Assembly: GCA_018056245.1 (NCBI GenBank) | Contig: JAGPFZ010000011.1 | Span: forward strand, 1 to 51,959 | Length of the DNA stretch: 51,959 nt | Direction: 5' to 3' | DNA from: Bacteroidales bacterium | GTDB lineage: Bacteria; Bacteroidota; Bacteroidia; Bacteroidales; VadinHA17 | Part shown: piece after piece, positions 8,885 through 17,637 of the stretch | Layout of the letters: every line of letters begins with the position of its first letter | How positions within the stretch are numbered: the stretch's first letter is position 1 | Notes under the pieces: model-generated | What the model saw: the letters and a program-made list of their open reading frames with translations, nothing else | Databases searched by the model: none | Told to the model about the DNA's origin: nothing | Made by a program: the position numbers and the translations under genes

Positions 8885-10225
8885 TTAAAGGTGCTTTTTA
8901 ATTATTTCTATAAGAGTCGAAGGCTGAAAAGGTTTACTTATATAATCGTCCATCCCGGCCGAAATGCATCTTTCTTTATCTCCCAGCATAGCATTTGCAG
9001 TAATTGCAATAATAGAAACATGTTTGCCGGTATTGACTTCTAGTTCCCTAATCTTTTCAGCAGCAATAAGTCCGCTCATTACCGGCATCTGAATATCCAT
9101 AAGTATAATGTCGTAACTTGCACGTTGAAATTTTTCGAGAGCCTCCATGCCGGTTGAGGCTGTATCTATCAAATTCACCAGAGGTTTTAGGGTTAACATT
9201 GTAATTTTCTGGTTTATCTGGTTATCCTCCACGAGCAATATATTTGCATTCTTAAGCTCTTTCCCTGGTTTTTGTCTTACCCTTAGAGATTCTTTTTCAG
9301 TGATTATAATTTGTTTTTTACCTTCCTCTATTACTTTGAGAAATGGCACAGTAAAGTTGAACACTGAGTAATCTGAACCTGATTCATGGCTGTAACGGCC
9401 GTCTGCTTCTGCAATTAGTTTTGCCGTATGTCTGCCATAATTAATTCTTTCGTCAATAAACAAAATATTCTTATCTGTATGAATAGTGAAATTCAGAATA
9501 CTCTCTTTTTCAGTCTCCCTCTCTTTCCTTAAACTTATAGTAACCTTTGACTTTTTTTCTTTGCTCTGGGCGTTTATTATATTGAACAAATCAAGAAAAA
9601 TTTGTTTGAGTACAATAGGATCTCCTGTTACTTCAAAATTATTGATTTCATTTTTGTTGAGAATAAAATCTATATTTAAAGAATCCTTAAGATTAAACAA
9701 GTCAATCGTATTCTGAATTGTAGAAAAAAGGTTAAAAGGTATTTTCTTCCTTCTCTCATAACTGATGCCGGCGCTCTGCATGGTCAGATCATTAACAACA
9801 TCAACCATATTTTTAGTTGAAGCTATGAGCGTTTCAATAAGTTCTTTCTGTGTTTTTTGTTCGTTAGAATTAATAAGCATTTCACTTATTAGCACAAGAT
9901 TATTCAATGGTTCTCTTATCCTGTGAGAAAATTCGGTTATCACATCATCTTTTTTTTCGATCGATTCCGATGTTTCATAAAGTTTATCCGATAACTCATT
10001 TAGAAGCTTGAATAATTTTCGGAAAAGTACCAGACCAAGCACACATGCTGTAATGACAAAAAGTCCTGCTATAAAGACAAGACGTAGCGACATCAGAATA
10101 ATTGAAGCAATGAGAAGAAAAAGAACACCTATGGATATTTTTTCAATTGAATTTCTTTCCGCTTCAAAATCAGTTTTTACACTATTATTTATTGCCTCAC
10201 CGGTATTCTTAATTATTTTCTTCAT
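8885..10225 (-). CDS. Membrane hybrid histidine kinase/response regulator with degenerate ATPase domain
   Basis: 446 residues. Two adjacent membrane segments (about 32-68) leave essentially no periplasmic sensor. The dimerisation/phosphoacceptor helix has FSHRIREPLNNL with H101 as phosphoacceptor. The ATPase region keeps an N-box-like helix (LKQIFLDLFNIINAQSK) but lacks the DxGxG box and the GxGLG lid, ending in a poor YGRHTAKLIAEADGRYSHES. The C-terminal receiver is intact: acidic pocket LLVEDN, D377 (LMDIQMP), T409 (ITANAM) and K431 (SKPF). The receiver could therefore be phosphorylated by another kinase, while autophosphorylation by this protein is doubtful. No cognate regulator gene is adjacent. 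It is transcribed towards ubiD. Confidence 0.88.
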   Translation of the reverse strand: MKKIIKNTGEAINNSVKTDFEAERNSIEKISIGVLFLLIASIILMSLRLVFIAGLFVITACVLGLVLFRKLFKLLNELSDKLYETSESIEKKDDVITEFSHRIREPLNNLVLISEMLINSNEQKTQKELIETLIASTKNMVDVVNDLTMQSAGISYERRKKIPFNLFSTIQNTIDLFNLKDSLNIDFILNKNEINNFEVTGDPIVLKQIFLDLFNIINAQSKEKKSKVTISLRKERETEKESILNFTIHTDKNILFIDERINYGRHTAKLIAEADGRYSHESGSDYSVFNFTVPFLKVIEEGKKQIIITEKESLRVRQKPGKELKNANILLVEDNQINQKITMLTLKPLVNLIDTASTGMEALEKFQRASYDIILMDIQMPVMSGLIAAEKIRELEVNTGKHVSIIAITANAMLGDKERCISAGMDDYISKPFQPSTLIEIIKKHL

Positions 10226-10428
10226 TGAGATTATAATTCATTCGTAAAAATACAGGAATAAATTGAAGAAATATCAGAGAATATTCATTTTTCTAAATGA
10301 AAGCATTATTTATTTAATTAATCGGTTATTCGCAAAAAAATTATTATATTTAACTTCAGGTTAAATTGTAATAGCTCAAAGTATTCGGTATAATTTTTGA
10401 TTGAAACTCAAGTAAAAGATATTAGGAT

Positions 10429-11184
10429 ATGATGAACATGAAAAAATTGATTGGTAATCGAAAATTTTCGGTAATAATATTCAGAGTGGCATTCTTTTCT
10501 TTCTCTATCCTTTCCTTTGGACAGGAACAAAATGGAATGGTAAAATATACGCCTGACTTCAGATTTGAAGACGGCATTTACCTCAACTTTGACCAGGTTA
10601 AAGCCAATAGCCCTGTGCCTAAATCAAAGATTCTTACTTCTGCCGATTATAACGACAGAGATTTTTTTAATAAGGTTTTTGCATCGGAAAAAATTTATTT
10701 CTACGATGAAATGGGCGTAAGACAGGAAGTAAAAAAAGAGGATATATGGGGATATGCACGCAACGGCATTTTATATGTGATGATACAGGGTAAATTTAAC
10801 AGAATCACCTTTGTTGGAAACATTTGTCATTTCGTTGCAGATGTGACAACGTACGACAACAATTATTATTCACCATACGGGTATTATGATCCTTATTATT
10901 ATCCTTATAGCTATTATGGAGGATACTATCCTTACGGAATGTATTATTCACCTTATTACAGACCTTATAATACGGCACGAAATGAACTCATACAATATAT
11001 TATTGACTTTGAATCAGGGAAAGTACTCGAATTTACTATTGAAAATGTTAAACTCCTCATTATGAAAGACCCTGAATTATATGAGGAATTTGTTAAACTG
11101 CCCAAGAAAAAACAAAAAGAACTTATGTTTGTATACGTAAGGAAATTCAATGAAAGGAATCCTTTATATTTACCTGAAAAATAA
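10429..11184 (+). CDS. Exported protein with a tyrosine-rich segment, unknown function
   Basis: 251 residues. I do not recognise a family. An N-terminal membrane-targeting stretch (VIIFRVAFFSFSILSFGQ, ending about residue 31) looks like a signal peptide. The middle (about 145-182) is extremely rich in Tyr, Pro and Gly (pieces such as YYDPYYYPYSYYGGYYPYG) and is followed by ELIQYIIDFESGKVLEFTIE and a basic C-terminal helix. The first of three closely spaced ATGs is used; the third (10438) is equally possible. It is 11 bases before the next gene, so the two probably form an operon. Confidence 0.8.
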   Translation: MMNMKKLIGNRKFSVIIFRVAFFSFSILSFGQEQNGMVKYTPDFRFEDGIYLNFDQVKANSPVPKSKILTSADYNDRDFFNKVFASEKIYFYDEMGVRQEVKKEDIWGYARNGILYVMIQGKFNRITFVGNICHFVADVTTYDNNYYSPYGYYDPYYYPYSYYGGYYPYGMYYSPYYRPYNTARNELIQYIIDFESGKVLEFTIENVKLLIMKDPELYEEFVKLPKKKQKELMFVYVRKFNERNPLYLPEK

Positions 11185-11195
11185 TATTTCCTTAA

Positions 11196-12047
11196 ATGAA
11201 AAAATTTAGCTTATTCATCCTTTTTATTTTAATTGCTTCAGGTTTAAAGCCTCAGGCACCTTTTCCAACTGCAGAAGAAATCGCACAGTTTATGAAGTCG
11301 AAAACATGCGTTGTCCTGGAAGATGACCCTTTTTCAGCCTGGAACTCCTTTATAAAGGAAGCTGTCAATTCATCATGGACCATTACACCATTTGAGTTCA
11401 TCAATATCACCGAGTTCAATAAAAGACGAACTAATCCGCAATATTCATTTATAGTACTAACTCAGACTCATTTCGAGAAAGATAAGACAGGCGGGCTTTT
11501 TAATTTTATTAATCTCATTCAGGGTAAAAAAGTATCCGATCTGAGCGATAACCCTGAAATATGCGCCGTTCCCCTCTCATTTGCAGGCGAAGACGATATG
11601 GAATACGGCTACAAACTCGGATTGATTCTTTCCTTTATTCAGAAACATGCCAGACTAATCTCTGAAGACCCTTCACTCACAGGAAGAAGGTATCTAAGAT
11701 ATTATAATGTAAATGCTCCGCAGGTAGTTAAGAAAACAATAATGGCAAAAAAAGAAGATCTTGCACCTGATATCAATACTATTGAGGCAATTAAAGCAAT
11801 CTATCCTTTCCCTTTCAAAATTGTAGATGAAGAGGAAATTATAAAAGCAATAAATGAAAAAACCTCTGGAACACTCGTACTCCATAAAGTAGGACCAAAA
11901 AAAGAAATTGGAGGAGGGCTTTGTTTTAAAATGCTTTTTGGAACCGACGATTCAAATATGTATTATTTCAATCAGCATAGGATTAGCAAAAATAACCCAA
12001 ATGCTTTTCTTGAAGCTGACCTTAGAAGACTTGCAAGATATAAATAA
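11196..12047 (+). CDS. Exported protein of unknown function
   Basis: 283 residues. MKKFSLFILFILIASGLKPQ is a clear signal peptide with cleavage near residue 20. The mature part is mixed alpha/beta, with segments such as MKSKTCVVLEDDPFSAWNSF and FEFINITEFNKRRTNPQYSF. It has no membrane segment and no motif I can assign. A Tyr-rich exported protein precedes it in the same operon and a DUF4870 membrane protein follows, so an envelope role is a reasonable guess, no more. Confidence 0.78.
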   Translation: MKKFSLFILFILIASGLKPQAPFPTAEEIAQFMKSKTCVVLEDDPFSAWNSFIKEAVNSSWTITPFEFINITEFNKRRTNPQYSFIVLTQTHFEKDKTGGLFNFINLIQGKKVSDLSDNPEICAVPLSFAGEDDMEYGYKLGLILSFIQKHARLISEDPSLTGRRYLRYYNVNAPQVVKKTIMAKKEDLAPDINTIEAIKAIYPFPFKIVDEEEIIKAINEKTSGTLVLHKVGPKKEIGGGLCFKMLFGTDDSNMYYFNQHRISKNNPNAFLEADLRRLARYK

Positions 12048-12094
12048 TGCAACATTCTTCGGTTTATGCCGTCTTTAAGGGAAAATAGTATGCC

Positions 12095-12451
12095 ATGAAA
12101 GAAATCAGAGTATTATCGGAGAGCGAGCGTACATGGGCAATGTTCTGCCATCTGTCGGCATTTGCCTGTTTTATTTTTCCTTTCGGCGGAATCCTTGGTC
12201 CTTTGATTTGTTGGCTCAGCCGCCGCGATGAGTCTACATGGGTAAATGAAAACGGCAAAGCCTCACTTAACTTTCAGTTTTCAATACTGCTTTATACCAT
12301 CCTAATTGCTCCTCTTTGCCTTATTATTATTGGGATACCGCTCCTTATATCACTATGGGTATTCGAAATAGTATGCGTTACAATGGCTTCAATCAAAGCC
12401 TCAAAAGGTGAGGAATTCAGATATCCCCTTGCAATTCCTTTCATTCAATGA
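12095..12451 (+). CDS. DUF4870 (Tic20-like) membrane protein
   Basis: 118 residues with three hydrophobic segments. It has the pattern of the DUF4870 family: ERTWAMFCHLSAFACFIFPF at the start, GPLICWLSRRDESTWVNENG and KASLNFQFSILLY in the middle. Members are small inner-membrane proteins of unknown function, distantly like the chloroplast Tic20 core. It lies 47 bases after the exported protein and may share its transcript. No function is claimed. Confidence 0.85.
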   Translation: MKEIRVLSESERTWAMFCHLSAFACFIFPFGGILGPLICWLSRRDESTWVNENGKASLNFQFSILLYTILIAPLCLIIIGIPLLISLWVFEIVCVTMASIKASKGEEFRYPLAIPFIQ

Positions 12452-12579
12452 CTATAAATTCACCTGTGTTATAAACAGAATTATTCTTTTATTTTTTACT
12501 ACAGATTACACAGATTTATACTAATATTTTCTGTATAACAATCTTTGTTAGCCAGTGTCCTCTGTCCTGAATTTTCATA

Positions 12580-12587
12580 TATATTTG
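12580..12587 (+). promoter_or_regulatory. hisS: Bacteroidota-type -7 box before hisS
   Basis: TATATTTG matches TAnnTTTG exactly and lies 19 bases before the hisS start codon, giving a short leader. No convincing -33 TTG is seen at the right distance. Confidence 0.45.
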
Positions 12588-12606
12588 TCATCTTATTTGA
12601 TTGAAA

Positions 12607-13971
12607 ATGCCTCTAAAACCATCTATACCAAAAGGTACACGTGATTTTTCACCTGAGGAAGTAGTAAGAAGAGAATATATTTTAAACACAATAAAAGAAG
12701 TTTTTAAATTATTCGGCTATCAGCCTTTAGAAACGCCTGCTATGGAAAACCTGTCAACCCTCCTCGGAAAATACGGTGAAGAGGGTGACAAACTTCTTTT
12801 CAAAATACTCAACTCGGGAGATTTCCTGTCAGATCTTTCCGCAGATGACTTTAAGAATCTGGACCTTGCGTCCATCTCATCTAAGATATGCGAAAAAGGG
12901 TTGAGATACGATCTTACCGTGCCGTTTGCAAGATACATCGTACAACACCGAAACGAAATCATTTTTCCATTTAAACGTTACCAGATACAACCCGTATGGA
13001 GAGCCGACCGGCCGCAGAAAGGAAGATACAGAGAATTTACCCAGTGCGACGCAGATGTTATCGGAAGCAATTCATTACTGAATGAGTTCGAACTACTTGA
13101 AGTTATTGATGAGGTTTTTTCAAGACTTCAAATACCAGTCATCATTAAATTGAATAATCGGAAAATACTTTCAGGCATCGCAGAAGCTGCCGGCGAGTCA
13201 GAACATATTAAAGATATCTATATTGCTATAGATAAGCTTGAAAAAGCCGGCACGGAAACAGTCATTAACGAGCTGCTTTCAAAAGGTATTTCTCAAAATG
13301 TTATCGAAGGGCTCAAACCATTGTTCGAAATATCGGGAACAAATCAGGAGAAAACCAATGAACTCCGAAAAATCCTGAATAAATCCCTCGAGGGATTAAA
13401 AGGTATTGATGAAATTGAAACGATTTTGAAATTTAATGAAGCCGAAACACTACGTAATAAAATTGAGTTTGACCTGACACTTGCCCGCGGTCTCGACTAT
13501 TACACCGGCGCAATAATCGAAGTAAAAGCCGAAACTGCTAACATTGGAAGTGTATGCGGCGGAGGAAGATATGATAATCTTACAGGTGTTTTCGGATTGG
13601 AAGGTGTATCGGGAGTCGGCGTTTCTTTCGGTGCCGACCGTATATACGACGTGCTGATAAGCACCGGTAAATTTTCTGAAATAGATTCCACCCCTTCAAA
13701 AATACTTATAATTAATTTCGGTAACGAGGAACTTTCTTATGCCTTCAAAATATTGAAAAAGTTACATAAAGCAGGCATAAGTACCCAGATATACCCCGAT
13801 GATTCCAAAATAAGCAAACAAATGGCTTACGCCAATTCCCTTAAAATTCCTTTTGTCGTTATAGCAGGCGAAGATGAAATCAAAAATTGCCAGATAACCT
13901 TAAAAAATATGACCGACGGTTCACAGAAAAGAGTTGGCTTCGACTCACTTGAAACGCTTTTCAGAAGTTGA
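12607..13971 (+). CDS. hisS: Histidyl-tRNA synthetase
   Basis: 454 residues from the ATG ([20 protein letters not shown]); an in-frame TTG two codons upstream is less likely. It is a class II synthetase. Motif 1 is near residues 20-60. Motif 2 is [20 protein letters not shown], followed by [10 protein letters not shown]. The histidine-specific motifs are [15 protein letters not shown] and [13 protein letters not shown] (about 293-330). A C-terminal anticodon-binding domain ends the protein. It charges tRNA-His with histidine. Confidence 0.97.
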   Translation: MPLKPSIPKGTRDFSPEEVVRREYILNTIKEVFKLFGYQPLETPAMENLSTLLGKYGEEGDKLLFKILNSGDFLSDLSADDFKNLDLASISSKICEKGLRYDLTVPFARYIVQHRNEIIFPFKRYQIQPVWRADRPQKGRYREFTQCDADVIGSNSLLNEFELLEVIDEVFSRLQIPVIIKLNNRKILSGIAEAAGESEHIKDIYIAIDKLEKAGTETVINELLSKGISQNVIEGLKPLFEISGTNQEKTNELRKILNKSLEGLKGIDEIETILKFNEAETLRNKIEFDLTLARGLDYYTGAIIEVKAETANIGSVCGGGRYDNLTGVFGLEGVSGVGVSFGADRIYDVLISTGKFSEIDSTPSKILIINFGNEELSYAFKILKKLHKAGISTQIYPDDSKISKQMAYANSLKIPFVVIAGEDEIKNCQITLKNMTDGSQKRVGFDSLETLFRS

Positions 13972-14356
13972 TTTTGTCTGAATCCTTAGTTATTTTTTAA
14001 TGCCTTTATTTATAAAATATAAATGAAAATTTTATTAAAAGCTTTATTGCTGTTTTTTAAAATATATATATATATCTTTGACGAATTTAAAAATTGTTAG
14101 AAATAAATTACAATAAATTGTATATTAATAATATACGATTAATTGTAATTAACATAAGTTTCAAATTGTTAGTATATTTTAGGCAGATAAAATTTAGTTA
14201 TGAAAATACATGAATCAACCGGGCAAATGAATATCGAGGAATTTTCTTATGCAAGTAAGAGAGAACACTATTTCATAAATATATTAATTCATCAAACTCG
14301 AAATAAGTTATGCCTTCTTGATAACTATCTATAAAAAACAAAAGAATTCAAAATAA
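13972..14356 (+). other. AT-rich intergenic region before the hydrogenase operon
   Basis: 385 bases, very A/T-rich, with a short (TA)n run near 14062-14074. No convincing intrinsic terminator for hisS and no exact TAnnTTTG box was found. It holds one small ORF (listed separately) whose stop is 22 bases before the first hydrogenase gene. The promoter of this long operon presumably lies here but cannot be pinned down by eye. Confidence 0.6.
14200..14334 (+). CDS. Possible 44-residue leader ORF before the hydrogenase operon
   Basis: An ATG-started ORF (MKIHESTGQMNIEEFSYASK, then REHYFINILIHQTRNKLCLL, ending DNYL) ends 22 bases before the first operon gene. It has balanced amino-acid use and is less A/T-rich than the flanking DNA, but no recognised domain, membrane segment or signal peptide. 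It could be a small protein, a leader peptide or a chance ORF. Distance and strand favour co-transcription with the hydrogenase genes if it is real. Confidence 0.3.
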   Translation: MKIHESTGQMNIEEFSYASKREHYFINILIHQTRNKLCLLDNYL

Positions 14357-15784
14357 ATGAATTCAAAACTTATCCTTCAGTTAATTGTTTTTGTCCCCAT
14401 AGTAGGCGCCTTTATTCTTCCCATTATTGGAACTATCTCGAAAAATATAAGAAATATTACATCTTTATTACTTGTATCCGTTTCAGTAATCGCTTCATTT
14501 ATAGCTTTACCTTATGCAGTAAAAGGAATTCCTTTCTATTTTAATATAGATTTCCCTTTAGGTTTAAATTTTGGATTGCAGGCTGATGGATTGGCAGTTT
14601 TTATGGCAATAATATCGTCATTTATCGGAGTTATAATTATCTTCTATTCTTTTGGTTACATAAGTCATTATGAGAATCAGAATGAATATTATCTTATGGT
14701 TGTGCTGTTTATAGGCTCGATGATGGGAATAGTATATTCTACAAACCTTATATTCATCTATTTATTCTGGGAAATATCGGCTATATGTTGCTGGCGCCTT
14801 ATCGGATTTTTCAGGGAAAAAGAACATGTTATAAAAGCCAACAAAGCGTTCCTGATAACAGTCTTCGGAGCTCTCGTAATGCTGGTAGGACTTATCTTAA
14901 TTTACTTTCAGACAGGCACTTTCGATCTTAGTAAGATGAAAGGTACTCGAATATCTGATTTAGCAGTATTTTTGATACTATTCGGTATATTTTCCAAGTC
15001 GGCGACTTTGCCTTTACATACATGGCTTCCTGATGCGGGTGTTGCTCCGACGCCTGTTACCGCCTTGCTTCATGCTGCCGTATTGGTAAAAATAGGTGTA
15101 TATGTTTTTGCCAGATTATTCCTTGCTACTTTTGAAGTAAGTCCTATCTGGCATACTATTATACCAGCCGTTGCAGCAGCAAGCGCTTTGGTGTCGGCAG
15201 GCGCAGCACTTATTGAAACCGACCTGAAACGAATCATTGCATATTCCACTGTAAGTCAATTAGCTTTTATCTTCCTCGGATTATCAACAGGAAGTATAAC
15301 AGGTGCCGCCGGAGCATTATTATATATATTGATGCATGGGCTTGGGAAAGGCGGATTGTTTTTATGTGCCGGCATTGTTGAGCAAAATACAAAAACACGT
15401 GACATTACTAAACTGGGCGGACTAATAAGCACAATGCCTGTTACAGCTATAACATTTGCAATATGTGCATTTTCGGTTATGGGCATTCCTCCTTTAGGCG
15501 GATTTTTCAGTAAGCTGATGGTAATCAGAGGCGCAGTAGATGCCGGTGAAATCTGGATTGCTCTGGTATTCGTAATTGGAGCCATCCTGACAATAATTTA
15601 CCTGCTCAGAGTATTTGTTATGGTATTTCTCGGCGACAATAAACATCCGGGCATCAAAGAAGGCTCTTTCACTATGGTCTTCAGCGTGATTGTCCTTGCA
15701 GTATTATCAATTCTGGGCGGCATAATGATTCATATTCCGGCAGACTTTGTAAGTATTATATGTAAACAAATGGAGGCAACTTAA
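14357..15784 (+). CDS. Hydrogenase antiporter-like subunit 1 (NuoL/MrpA-type)
   Basis: 475 residues, about 14 membrane helices. It belongs to the Mrp/NuoL-M-N family of ion-pumping subunits. Conserved elements are the glutamate helix (YLFWEISAICCWRLIGF, about 134-150), the lysine helix (FSKSATLPLHTWLPDAGVAP) and LLHAAVLVKIGVY, with a later DLKRIIAYSTVSQL half-channel. FWEI-AICCW replaces the more usual FWE-SS at the glutamate helix. It is the first main gene of a 12-gene operon and is separated by 2 bases from the next. It probably moves H+ or Na+ across the inner membrane, driven by electron flow in the hydrogenase arm. Confidence 0.9.
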   Translation: MNSKLILQLIVFVPIVGAFILPIIGTISKNIRNITSLLLVSVSVIASFIALPYAVKGIPFYFNIDFPLGLNFGLQADGLAVFMAIISSFIGVIIIFYSFGYISHYENQNEYYLMVVLFIGSMMGIVYSTNLIFIYLFWEISAICCWRLIGFFREKEHVIKANKAFLITVFGALVMLVGLILIYFQTGTFDLSKMKGTRISDLAVFLILFGIFSKSATLPLHTWLPDAGVAPTPVTALLHAAVLVKIGVYVFARLFLATFEVSPIWHTIIPAVAAASALVSAGAALIETDLKRIIAYSTVSQLAFIFLGLSTGSITGAAGALLYILMHGLGKGGLFLCAGIVEQNTKTRDITKLGGLISTMPVTAITFAICAFSVMGIPPLGGFFSKLMVIRGAVDAGEIWIALVFVIGAILTIIYLLRVFVMVFLGDNKHPGIKEGSFTMVFSVIVLAVLSILGGIMIHIPADFVSIICKQMEAT

Positions 15785-15786
15785 AG

Positions 15787-17616
15787 ATGAAGGATATTGT
15801 ATTACTTTATCCTGTTATTATTCCTGCAGTCGCTGCATTGCTGATACTTGTAATGCCAAAAAGAGATTTTTGGGCAACAAGTTTCATAAGTTTAATTGGT
15901 GCTGCAATAAATTTGGGCTGTTCTATTTACCTGTTTGGAAAGAGTGCAGCTTTTTTTGTGCCATGGTTCGGTTTTGGTTTTGACTTTTCTCTGAAACTTT
16001 ATCATTTCAACAGTTTTATTTTACTTGCAGGTGCGGCATTCGCATTTCTTATAGTGCTATATTCTTTTGTTTTCATGAGAGGGAAGGAGAATATTAAACA
16101 GTTCTATCTTTTCTTATTGATTACTGTTGCCATGATCAATGGAGCAGTGCTTGCAAATAACCTTTTGCTGATGCTGTTTTTCTGGGAAGGACTTTTGATA
16201 ACTACTTTCGTTATGATTATGGCAGGAGGAAAGAAATCGTTTCATACTGCCGTAAAGGCTCTCGTTCTCGTTGGAGTATCCGATTTGTGTATGACAATAG
16301 GAATAATTGTGACTGGACTTATTGCCGGAACTTTCGAAATGGATAAAATTCATCTGCCGCTAAATAACTGGGGTAATTTTGCATTCATATTTCTTATGAT
16401 AGGTGCAATCGGTAAAGCAGGAGCTATGCCATTCCATAGCTGGATACCCGATGCAGCAATAGATGCCCCATTGCCTTTCATGGCATTCTTGCCTGGCGCA
16501 CTGGAAAAACTGACAGGTATATATTTTCTGACCAGGATAAGTATAGACTTGTTTGCTTTTAACCCCGGTTCGTCAATGAGCATTGTCATGATGTCTGTGG
16601 GGGCTATCACTATTATCCTGGCTGTAATGATGGCATTGATTCAAACAAATTATAAAAGATTACTTTCTTATCACGCTATTAGCCAGGTTGGTTACATGAT
16701 CCTCGGAATAGGCACGGCTCTTCCTATTGGAATAGTCGGGGGTGTTTTTCACATGATAAACAACGCATTGTATAAAAGTTGTTTATTCCTGACAGGCGGC
16801 GCTGTGGAAAAACAAACAGGTACAGCGGACTTAAAGGAACTTGGTGGATTGGGAAGAAAGATGCCAGTTACTTTCGTCTGTTTTTTAATTACCGCTGCAT
16901 CAATCTCAGGTGTTCCTCCGTTTAACGGCTTCTTTTCCAAGGAACTTGTTTTCGAAGCAGCATTATCGAGCGGGAAAATATTCTACATAGTAGCATTACT
17001 GGGAGCATTTTTTACTGCAGCCTCATTCCTGAAACTTGGACATTCCGCTTACCTTGGAAAATCTTCGAATGATTTTAGCAAAGTCAGAGAAGTCCCATGG
17101 ACAATGCTTGTACCAATGATTATAATTGCTCTGATCTGTGTCTTATTCGGTGTATATAATTCTTTGCCGTTAAGTTATTTTATACAACCAGGTCTGGGTG
17201 AAATGCATGGCCATGATTTTTCCGGACTGCATAATTTGACACTTGCATCGATCTCTATAGGAGTGCTCCTTTTAGCACTTGTAAATCACATGTATGGAGT
17301 GTCGAGAACAGGGAAGGCCATAGGCGCCGTTGATCATATTCATCACGCACCGGTGCTTTCCCGGATATATGACCGGGCCGAAAAACGATATTTCGATCCT
17401 TATGATATCGGGATGTTTTTTGTCAGGATATTAGCAAAAATATTCTGGGTAATAGACAGAAGTGTCAACTGGTTCTACGATACTTTTTGCGTCTGGATTA
17501 CAAATTATTTTTCTTCACTGCTCAAAAAAGCTTTCTCGGGAAATTATACGGAATCGGTTAGCTGGTCTTTGTTAGGAATATTAATTATAATAGTGACAAT
17601 AGTGGTTTTAATATAA
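15787..17616 (+). CDS. Hydrogenase antiporter-like subunit 2 (NuoL-type, long)
   Basis: 609 residues, the longest of the three paralogues. The core repeats the family pattern: LLMLFFWEGLLITTFVMIMA (glutamate helix), KAGAMPFHSWIPDAAIDAPL (lysine helix), GALEKLTGIYFLTR and YKRLLSYHAISQVGYM. The DAPLPFMAFLPGALEK form is typical of hydrogenase and formate-hydrogenlyase subunits. A C-terminal extension of about 100 residues (from about 505) contains an amphipathic stretch and a last membrane helix, and could be a shorter version of the NuoL lateral helix. It sits between two other antiporter-like genes. Confidence 0.9.
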   Translation: MKDIVLLYPVIIPAVAALLILVMPKRDFWATSFISLIGAAINLGCSIYLFGKSAAFFVPWFGFGFDFSLKLYHFNSFILLAGAAFAFLIVLYSFVFMRGKENIKQFYLFLLITVAMINGAVLANNLLLMLFFWEGLLITTFVMIMAGGKKSFHTAVKALVLVGVSDLCMTIGIIVTGLIAGTFEMDKIHLPLNNWGNFAFIFLMIGAIGKAGAMPFHSWIPDAAIDAPLPFMAFLPGALEKLTGIYFLTRISIDLFAFNPGSSMSIVMMSVGAITIILAVMMALIQTNYKRLLSYHAISQVGYMILGIGTALPIGIVGGVFHMINNALYKSCLFLTGGAVEKQTGTADLKELGGLGRKMPVTFVCFLITAASISGVPPFNGFFSKELVFEAALSSGKIFYIVALLGAFFTAASFLKLGHSAYLGKSSNDFSKVREVPWTMLVPMIIIALICVLFGVYNSLPLSYFIQPGLGEMHGHDFSGLHNLTLASISIGVLLLALVNHMYGVSRTGKAIGAVDHIHHAPVLSRIYDRAEKRYFDPYDIGMFFVRILAKIFWVIDRSVNWFYDTFCVWITNYFSSLLKKAFSGNYTESVSWSLLGILIIIVTIVVLI

Positions 17617-17637
17617 TTTCTATAAGAAGAATCCAAA

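Noticed and set aside
12470-12540. Possible mobile-element footprint with ACAGATTACACAGATTTA
   Set aside because: Similar simple intergenic text is common in many genomes; no inverted repeats, transposase or target duplication is visible.
14060-14075. Microsatellite (TA)n run as a regulatory switch
   Set aside because: It is short, far from any start codon or promoter element, and the surrounding region is A/T-rich throughout.
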